Assembly: GCA_024402755.1 (NCBI GenBank) | Contig: JAKSTD010000024.1 | Span: 1 to 6,355, forward strand | Direction of reading: 5' to 3' | DNA length: 6,355 nt | DNA from: Alphaproteobacteria bacterium | GTDB lineage: Bacteria; Pseudomonadota; Alphaproteobacteria; Rs-D84 | In this document: piece by piece, positions 1 through 4,119 of the stretch | Layout of the letters: each line of letters opens with the position of its first letter | How positions within the stretch are numbered: position 1 is the stretch's first letter | Position numbers and translations under genes: made by a program | The notes under the pieces: generated by a model | Told to the model about the DNA's origin: nothing | Databases searched by the model: none | The model's input: the letters and a program-made list of their open reading frames with translations, nothing else

Positions 1-74
1 ACCTTGATTTCTTCGCCCCCACTGCACGCGTATAACAACGGGAGACAACAAAATAATAAAATGATTTTTTTCAT
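1..74 (-). CDS. 5' end of a divergent lipoprotein gene (partial)
   Basis: The minus strand opens with ATG at 74-72 and reads MKKIILLFCCLPLLYAC followed by SGGEEIK before leaving the window, so only 24 codons are visible. Seen directly: two lysines, a hydrophobic stretch, then a lipobox-like LYAC with the candidate lipidated cysteine at residue 17. An AAGGA Shine-Dalgarno site lies 9 bases upstream of the ATG. Tyr at -2 of the lipobox is slightly atypical. By analogy this should be an exported protein processed by signal peptidase II and anchored in a membrane. The mature domain is outside the window, so no function can be assigned. It is transcribed away from murJ. It could be a chance reading frame, but start, ribosome site, signal sequence and promoter all agree. 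Confidence 0.72.
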   Translation of the reverse strand, partial: MKKIILLFCCLPLLYACSGGEEIK

Positions 75-76
75 AC

Positions 77-106
77 TTGAATTTCCTTAAACAATCGCAG
101 TATAAT
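77..106 (+). promoter_or_regulatory. Predicted sigma70-type promoter for murJ
   Basis: TTGAAT (77-82) and a perfect TATAAT (101-106) are separated by 18 bases, predicting transcription from about 113. The leader to the murJ ATG would be about 34 bases and very A-rich. The -35 lies next to the start codon of the divergent lipoprotein gene (74), so the regulatory region is compressed. Confidence 0.6.
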
Positions 107-131
107 AAAACAGATAAAAAAATAAAAGCAA
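102..131 (-). promoter_or_regulatory. Predicted sigma70-type promoter for the leftward lipoprotein gene
   Basis: On the minus strand TTGCTT (131-126) is followed after 18 bases by TATTAT (107-102), a 5/6 match to the -10 consensus. The ATG lies at 74, leaving a leader of about 20 bases. The -10 overlaps the opposing murJ -10 at 101-106 almost completely, so the two promoters probably compete or form one bidirectional element. Confidence 0.5.
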
Positions 132-146
132 AAAATAGGTTTTATC

Positions 147-1613
147 ATGAAATTAGGAAAAAATATATTCGGTGTGGGCGCAATGACAGGAATTAGCCGC
201 GTTTTCGGCTTTGTTCGCGATATGTTGATTGCGCGCTTTTTGGGCGCTGGAAGATTATCAGACGTATTCTTTGCTGCGTTCAAATTACCCAATCTATTCC
301 GCGATTTATTAGGCGAAGGCGCTTTATCTGCCATATTCATCCCGATGTACACTGATATGAAAAAAGATGAAGGTTTTGCAAAAAATGTTTTTTCTTGGTT
401 AATGGTTATATTGTTAGGTATAACAATCATTTTTGAAATCTTTATGCCACTTGTTATATGGGCATTGGCGCCTGGGTTCTCCGAAGACCCTGGCAAGATG
501 CACCTTACTGTGACAATCGCCCGTATTATGTTCTTTTATGTTATTTTTATTTGCGGGGCTGCGTTTTTATCAGCGGTATTAAATGCACATTCACGATTTT
601 TATTGGCTGCTTTTATGCCGGTACTATTAAACATTATGTTGATTTGCGCACTGACAGGGTCAATTTGGTATGGTAATCAGTATATTATTTATGTAATGGC
701 AGCAACAGTTGTGTTATCTGGTATAATTCAATTTGCTGTCCTTTGGCGGCGCATACGCAGTAAGCACTTTGGTTTACGATTAATAATACCACATTGGAAC
801 GCCCAAATAAAAGATATGTTCAAAAGATTCGGGGTAAGTTTGGTTGGTTCTGGCTTTTACCAAATAACTATTATCGTCGGGACTTTGGTTGCCAGTTGGC
901 AAAGTGGTGCAGTATCGTGGCTTTATTATTCAGACCGTATGGTTCAATTACCATTTGCGATGATTGGTCTGGCGGTTGGAACGGTTTTGATTTCTTCGAT
1001 TTCAAAAGCATTAACTGACAAAAATATGCGAAGTGTTTATTTACAACAGAATTCATCTATGCGCCGTTCTATGATGTTGATTATGCCTTGTGTGGTTGGT
1101 TTGTTCGTCTTGGCAGAACCAATTATAAGAATTTTATTTCAACACGGTGCTTGGACCCCAGAATCTACCCAGGCGGTTGCGCTGGCGATAAGAATTCAAT
1201 GTTTGGTGTTACCCGCGATGTTAATCAGCCAGATTTATAGCAAAACATTATATGCTTCCCAAGATGTTAATACACCGGTTCGAACAAGTGTTATTTCTTT
1301 GGGGGTTGCCACAGTTATATACCTTGCCCTGTTTCCAGTCGTTGGATATTTATCTATTCCAGTGGGGGTTGTGGTTAGCGGTTATGTTAAAAACTATCTT
1401 TTGGGACGCGTATGTCGCAGGCGCAAACTGGTTCAAACAAACAAAAAAACGATTGTTTCAATGTTCGTGTTTGCCTTTTTGGCGATTGCGTTGGGTGTTG
1501 TGTTATCAATGATAAGCATACCTAATGTTTGGGTGCTGGGTATCGCGATTTGTGTTTTTGGGATTTTATACCTGCCGATTGCGTTTGTAATCGATAGATT
1601 TATTATAAAATAA
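147..1613 (+). CDS. murJ: MurJ (MviN) lipid II flippase
   Basis: This 488-residue polytopic membrane protein belongs to the MurJ/MviN branch of the MOP superfamily, which moves lipid II from the inner to the outer face of the cytoplasmic membrane for peptidoglycan synthesis. The N-terminus carries the family signature: SRVFGFVRD (17-25), GAGRLSD (33-39) and FKLPNLFRDLLGEGA (45-59). Arg18, Arg24, Asp39 and Arg52 fall at the same positions as the functionally important charged residues of E. coli MurJ, and a second signature WLYYSDRM (258-265) holds Arg264, matching the cavity arginine near residue 270 in E. coli. Hydrophobic segments run to the C-terminus as expected for about 14 helices, and the length is only slightly below the usual ~510. 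The start at 147 is chosen because the signature begins within 20 residues; its ribosome site is weak (AGG at 137-139). It appears to be monocistronic, with its own promoter upstream and a new one directly after the stop. No hairpin terminator is visible at its end. Confidence 0.96.
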   Translation: MKLGKNIFGVGAMTGISRVFGFVRDMLIARFLGAGRLSDVFFAAFKLPNLFRDLLGEGALSAIFIPMYTDMKKDEGFAKNVFSWLMVILLGITIIFEIFMPLVIWALAPGFSEDPGKMHLTVTIARIMFFYVIFICGAAFLSAVLNAHSRFLLAAFMPVLLNIMLICALTGSIWYGNQYIIYVMAATVVLSGIIQFAVLWRRIRSKHFGLRLIIPHWNAQIKDMFKRFGVSLVGSGFYQITIIVGTLVASWQSGAVSWLYYSDRMVQLPFAMIGLAVGTVLISSISKALTDKNMRSVYLQQNSSMRRSMMLIMPCVVGLFVLAEPIIRILFQHGAWTPESTQAVALAIRIQCLVLPAMLISQIYSKTLYASQDVNTPVRTSVISLGVATVIYLALFPVVGYLSIPVGVVVSGYVKNYLLGRVCRRRKLVQTNKKTIVSMFVFAFLAIALGVVLSMISIPNVWVLGIAICVFGILYLPIAFVIDRFIIK

Positions 1614-1616
1614 AGT

Positions 1617-1645
1617 TTGCAAGTAACTTTTATTTATGGTAGAAT
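1617..1645 (+). promoter_or_regulatory. Predicted promoter for the RlpA-like gene
   Basis: TTGCAA (1617-1622), 17 bases, TAGAAT (1640-1645). The -35 matches 4/6 and the -10 matches 5/6, with ideal spacing. It starts 3 bases after the murJ stop codon and would give a transcript from about 1652, so the following gene need not depend on murJ readthrough. Confidence 0.55.
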
Positions 1646-1668
1646 ATAAAACATAAGAACAAACGGGG

Positions 1669-2589
1669 GTGCCCCACAAAAGGAGAGAAAAAAAGAAAAA
1701 AGTGGTATCTTTGGCGGTATTGACCGCTTTGGTTGCTGGATGTATGGATTTAAATTCCAAAGACAATAATGCTACGTATGGCTATGACGGGTTTGCCGAA
1801 GAACAACTGGCACCTGCGGAAAACACATTGAACACAAACGCATATTTGATGGCGGCTGCACCGAAATATTATATTGGCAGTCCGTACAAGGTCGAAGATG
1901 TTCAATACATTCCTGGCGAAGATTTATCTTATAACCAAACTGGCGTGGCAGGCATAATTCCTATGGAACTAAACGGTTCCAAGACCAGTGATGGCGAAAC
2001 ATTTGATTCAAATCAAATGGTCGCAACCAGCAAAACATTGCCATTACCATCTATTGTAAAGGTAACTAATCTGGACAACGGAAACGCAGTTGTGGTTCGT
2101 GTGAATAATCGTGGTCCATTTGTAAATACACGTATTATGGATTTGTCATCTGCGGCTGCTGAAAAAATCGGCATAAAAGGAACAGCAAAGGTTCAAATTC
2201 AGGTTATGTCCGATGAATCTATTGCGGTGAAAAATGCTACATTGGGCGAAACCACAAAAGCAGAAACAGCGGCTGTTCAAGAAACAGTAACAGAAACACC
2301 GGCCTCAACACCCGCACCAACACCTGCACCTGCGCCTGCACCGGTTGCTGGCGATTACAGTGTCCAAGTTGCCGCGGTTTACAGCGAAGATAATGCAAAT
2401 GCTTTGGCCCGTGAATTGGCATCTTATGGAAATGCGACTGTTGTTCGCGAAAACGATATGTACAAAGTGCGTATTATCAACCTTGATGCGACGGGTGCAC
2501 GTCGTGTTATTGACACCCTGCGTAATGACAAAGGTATGTCCCCTGGTTTGTTAAAAGCAGGCAAATGGATTAACGCAGACAGCATTTAA
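1669..2589 (+). CDS. rlpA: RlpA-like DPBB/SPOR lipoprotein, catalytic residues substituted
   Basis: From the GTG at 1669 the protein has 306 residues. Residues 11-25 form a lipoprotein signal (KVVSLAVLTALVAGC, lipidated Cys25). Residues about 67-180 are a double-psi beta-barrel of the RlpA family, recognised from KTLPLPSIVKVTNLDNG (122-138) and VVVRVNNRGPF (141-151). A Thr/Pro/Ala linker follows (about 206-227), then a SPOR domain from about 229 (DYSVQVAAVYSEDNA) to the end, which in this family binds denuded septal peptidoglycan. Active RlpA is a lytic transglycosylase using a His before KTLPLP and the Asp of the NDRGPF motif; here these positions are Ser121 and Asn147, and the usual SWYG/FHG segment reads AGIIPMELNG (94-103). 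An enzymatically inactive, glycan-binding role is therefore inferred. The start is uncertain: the best Shine-Dalgarno site (AGGAG, 1681-1685) points to an AAG at 1693, not to a start codon. A hairpin terminator follows. Confidence 0.9.
   Translation: MPHKRREKKKKVVSLAVLTALVAGCMDLNSKDNNATYGYDGFAEEQLAPAENTLNTNAYLMAAAPKYYIGSPYKVEDVQYIPGEDLSYNQTGVAGIIPMELNGSKTSDGETFDSNQMVATSKTLPLPSIVKVTNLDNGNAVVVRVNNRGPFVNTRIMDLSSAAAEKIGIKGTAKVQIQVMSDESIAVKNATLGETTKAETAAVQETVTETPASTPAPTPAPAPAPVAGDYSVQVAAVYSEDNANALARELASYGNATVVRENDMYKVRIINLDATGARRVIDTLRNDKGMSPGLLKAGKWINADSI
1681..1695 (+). promoter_or_regulatory. Shine-Dalgarno site facing an AAG where a start codon is expected
   Basis: AGGAG (1681-1685) is followed after 7 bases by AAG (1693-1695), in frame with the RlpA-like protein and directly before AAA AAA GTG. 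A single A-to-T change at 1694 would give ATG and a textbook lipoprotein start, MKKVVSLAVLTALVAGC. As read, the only usable near-cognate starts are GTG 1669, upstream of this site, and GTG 1702, which is 16 bases from AGGAG and removes all lysines of the signal peptide. Confidence 0.5.
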
Positions 2590-2604
2590 TCGTAATATTT
2601 ATTT

Positions 2605-2631
2605 AAACCGCCCGATTGGGCGGTTTTTTTT
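2605..2631 (+). terminator. Intrinsic terminator after the RlpA-like gene
   Basis: CCGCCC (2608-2613), loop GATT, GGGCGG (2618-2623), extended by flanking AAA/TTT pairs and followed by an eight-T run (2624-2631). This is a strong Rho-independent terminator 15 bases after the stop codon. Confidence 0.95.
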
Positions 2632-2635
2632 ACAC

Positions 2636-2663
2636 TTGATTTATTTTTACATCGTGTTATAAA
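2636..2663 (+). promoter_or_regulatory. Predicted promoter for the 2687 lipoprotein gene
   Basis: TTGATT (2636-2641), 16 bases, TATAAA (2658-2663). It lies directly behind the upstream terminator, giving the next gene its own transcription unit with a short leader of about 17 bases. Confidence 0.55.
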
Positions 2664-2686
2664 TCATTGAAAAAAGGAATATTATC

Positions 2687-3226
2687 ATGATGCGTTTGTT
2701 TGCTTTTATTATTTTATGTTTATCTTTGACGGGCTGTAACAGCATCTATATGAAACCCGGGACTTTGGATACAGATAAATTAATTTATACACCACGTGGT
2801 GGGGAAACTATGCAACGGGCATTAAAAGAAGTTTTTGATAAACGGGGATACAAGACACATGTTGGTCAATTAGCATCTGTTCGTGAAACAAGTTCTAGCG
2901 ATTTAGAAGTATATTCTCAATCAAAAGACATAAGGTATTCCATAATAATAGATGAAAAACCGGCGATATTGCGTCCAATCTGGTGTGCATTTAATGGATT
3001 TTGGTGGTGGCGTTTTTCATTGGCAATATCAGACAGAAAAACAGGAACGGAAATTTTATCATGGCGGGGTCGCGGATGTGCAAATTCTTCTTTGCGTAAG
3101 TTAAATGCTATTTTAGACGAATTAGAAATGGAAACCCCAAATGTTGAACAAAATCCTGCGCAACCAAAGAAAAAGGTTGCAAAACCAAACAAACAAAATA
3201 CCGAATTGTTAATTTTGGCAAAATAA
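2687..3226 (+). CDS. Putative lipoprotein of unknown function
   Basis: This 179-residue protein starts with a clear lipoprotein signal, MMRLFAFIILCLSLTGC, with the lipidated cysteine at residue 17. AAGGA (2674-2678) is 8 bases upstream of the ATG at 2687; a second in-frame ATG at 2690 is equally usable. The mature part has a mixed alpha/beta look: a helix-like segment MQRALKEVFDKRGYK (42-56), strands around RYSIIIDEKP, then an unusual GFWWWRFSLAISDRKTG stretch, then WRGRGCANSSLRKLNAILDE. The C-terminal ~35 residues are polar and Lys/Gln/Pro-rich (PKKKVAKPNKQN), probably disordered, and could contact peptidoglycan or another anionic surface. Three cysteines beyond the signal peptide (the lipidated Cys17 and two others) are visible. 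The family is not recognised. Promoter, ribosome site, signal sequence and terminator all support a real, singly transcribed gene. It is probably an envelope protein; membrane placement is inferred only from the lipobox. Confidence 0.88.
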   Translation: MMRLFAFIILCLSLTGCNSIYMKPGTLDTDKLIYTPRGGETMQRALKEVFDKRGYKTHVGQLASVRETSSSDLEVYSQSKDIRYSIIIDEKPAILRPIWCAFNGFWWWRFSLAISDRKTGTEILSWRGRGCANSSLRKLNAILDELEMETPNVEQNPAQPKKKVAKPNKQNTELLILAK

Positions 3227-3228
3227 AA

Positions 3229-3250
3229 AAACACCGCGATTGCGGTGTTT
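3229..3250. terminator. Bidirectional intrinsic terminator between convergent units
   Basis: AACACCGC (3230-3237), loop GATT, GCGGTGTT (3242-3249). It is preceded by seven A (3225-3231) and followed by five T, so it can end transcription on both strands: the lipoprotein gene from the left and the rubrerythrin unit from the right. The minus strand has the longer U-run. It begins 2 bases after one stop codon and 1 base after the other. Confidence 0.92.
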
Positions 3251-3376
3251 TTATCTTGATAAATACTTAGATAATTCTTTGCGAAGTTTTTCAATTTTCT
3301 GCAAATCTTTATCCACCAAATATTCCGCAAATTCTGCGATTGTCATTGGTTGATTTTTCTTAATCTTTGTTTGCAT
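3251..3376 (-). CDS. Probable 41-residue small protein overlapping the rubrerythrin 3' end
   Basis: A minus-strand frame starts with ATG at 3376-3374, overlaps the last 17 bases of the rubrerythrin gene, and ends with TAA at 3253-3251, one base before the terminator hairpin. The product begins MQTKIKKNQPMTIAEFAEYL and continues with a charged, heptad-like helix DKDLQKIEKLRKELSKYLSR. The helix is rich in Lys/Glu with spaced Leu/Ile, consistent with a soluble amphipathic helix or short coiled coil. There is no signal peptide or cysteine. A GAAGG lies 11 bases before the ATG, a weak or long-spaced ribosome site, so translational coupling to rubrerythrin is likely. A second ATG at 3346 would give 31 residues. 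No family is recognised. The alternative is an untranslated 3' tail, but the protein-like composition and the stop abutting the terminator argue for coding. Confidence 0.55.
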   Translation of the reverse strand: MQTKIKKNQPMTIAEFAEYLVDKDLQKIEKLRKELSKYLSR

Positions 3377-3980
3377 ATTCACAGAAACCTTCGCTGGTGT
3401 CGCAACGAGAAATGATGCCTTCGCTGATAAAATATCCCTGGGTGTGAAGACATGCCGGGCAAACCTTTGGTGCTTCGGTTCCAATATGCCAATTTCCACA
3501 GTTTGTACAGCGCCACATTACGATTTTATCGGATTTGAACAAAGTCCCTTTTTCGATTGCATCTGCCAAAGCACGAAATCTTGATTCGTGATAACGTTCT
3601 GCGTATCCAATATTTTTTAATACTTCTGCGATTGCTGAAAAACCTTCTTTTGCAGCGATTGCAGCGAATCGTGGATACATACCAGTGTTTTCTTCGTGTT
3701 CACCGTATGCCGCAGCTTTAAGATTTTCAAGTGTGTCACCGATTTTACCAGCGGGGAAAGATGCGGTTATTTCCAGTTCACCACCTTCCAGATATTTAAA
3801 AAGACGTTCTGCGTGTTCTTTTTCCTGGGCCGCGGTTTCTTCGAATATTTTTCCAATCGCCTCATACCCTTCTTTTTTTGCTGCGGATGCAAAGAAAGTA
3901 TAACGATTACGCGCCTGGGATTCACCGGCGAAAGCAATCAATAAATTTTGTTCTGTTTGTGTTCCTTTTAAAGATACCAT
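3360..3980 (-). CDS. rbr: Rubrerythrin with a cysteine-bearing C-terminal extension
   Basis: This 206-residue non-haem diiron protein reduces hydrogen peroxide with electrons passed through its rubredoxin domain and protects anaerobes and microaerophiles in the cytoplasm. The N-terminal ferritin-like four-helix domain (about 1-145) has FAGESQARNRY (17-27, Glu20), the ExxH pair Glu53/His56 in QEKEH, GEHEEN with Glu94 and Glu97, and a second ExxH, Glu128/His131, so the diiron ligand set is intact. The C-terminal rubredoxin-type Fe(Cys)4 site is CTNC (158-161) and CPAC (174-177). Most rubrerythrins end soon after the motif matching GYF (182-184); this one continues for 22 residues and adds Cys193 and Cys200. 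The start is well supported: AAAGGAG (plus-strand complement 3990-3996) sits 9 bases upstream of the ATG. It is the first gene of a two-gene unit with the small 3251-3376 frame and is divergent from the large secreted-protein gene. Confidence 0.97.
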   Translation of the reverse strand: MVSLKGTQTEQNLLIAFAGESQARNRYTFFASAAKKEGYEAIGKIFEETAAQEKEHAERLFKYLEGGELEITASFPAGKIGDTLENLKAAAYGEHEENTGMYPRFAAIAAKEGFSAIAEVLKNIGYAERYHESRFRALADAIEKGTLFKSDKIVMWRCTNCGNWHIGTEAPKVCPACLHTQGYFISEGIISRCDTSEGFCEYANKD

Positions 3981-4016
3981 TTTATAATTCTCCTTTGGTT
4001 ATTCATCACAACGGCA

Positions 4017-4045
4017 AGAATAACAGAGAACCTAAAAAAAATCAA
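4017..4045 (-). promoter_or_regulatory. rbr: Predicted rubrerythrin promoter
   Basis: On the minus strand TTGATT (4045-4040), 17 bases, TATTCT (4022-4017). The -10 is a 4/6 match with consensus spacing, and the ATG follows after about 35 bases. No recognisable PerR-, OxyR- or Fur-like operator could be read with confidence. Confidence 0.4.
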
Positions 4046-4063
4046 CATAATTGAAAAATGCCC

Positions 4064-4093
4064 TTGACTTAAAATTTTGTTTTTTAGTAGCAT
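4064..4093 (+). promoter_or_regulatory. Predicted promoter for the large secreted-protein gene
   Basis: TTGACT (4064-4069, 5/6 match), 18 bases, TAGCAT (4088-4093, 4/6). Its -35 lies 18 bases from the -35 of the divergent rubrerythrin promoter, so a regulator bound between them could affect both genes. The region 4031-4087 is strongly AT-rich with A and T tracts. Confidence 0.42.
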
Positions 4094-4119
4094 AGTAATA
4101 ATAGGAAAGGAAGATGGGA

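Noticed and set aside
1..90. Plus-strand frame ending in TAA at 88-90 as the C-terminus of an upstream gene
   Set aside because: It runs through the predicted -35 of murJ and has unconvincing composition, and the opposite strand carries a much better supported lipoprotein start. Another plus frame ends at 33-35 and is also too short to judge.
71..496. Minus-strand 141-codon frame overlapping the murJ start
   Set aside because: Antisense to a clear MurJ coding region, low-complexity Lys/Phe/Ile-rich product, no ribosome site seen; a shadow frame.
2299..2349. Pro/Ala-coding repeat (CACCTGC-like units) as a phase-variable tract
   Set aside because: It is the low-complexity linker between the DPBB and SPOR domains. 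The units are imperfect and mostly coding-constrained, so slippage is not supported.
2917..3330. Minus-strand 137-codon frame across the convergent terminator
   Set aside because: Antisense to the lipoprotein gene and read through the bidirectional terminator; Phe/Cys/Asn-rich composition typical of a shadow.
3251..3499. 82-codon version of the small minus-strand frame
   Set aside because: The upstream 41 codons lie inside the rubredoxin-encoding part of rubrerythrin and look like a shadow. Only the part from the ATG at 3376 is protein-like and outside the main gene.
4031..4087. CTAAAAAA / TTTTTTAG inverted repeat between the divergent promoters as an operator
   Set aside because: The arms are mostly homopolymer runs 40 bases apart in AT-rich DNA; this can arise by chance.
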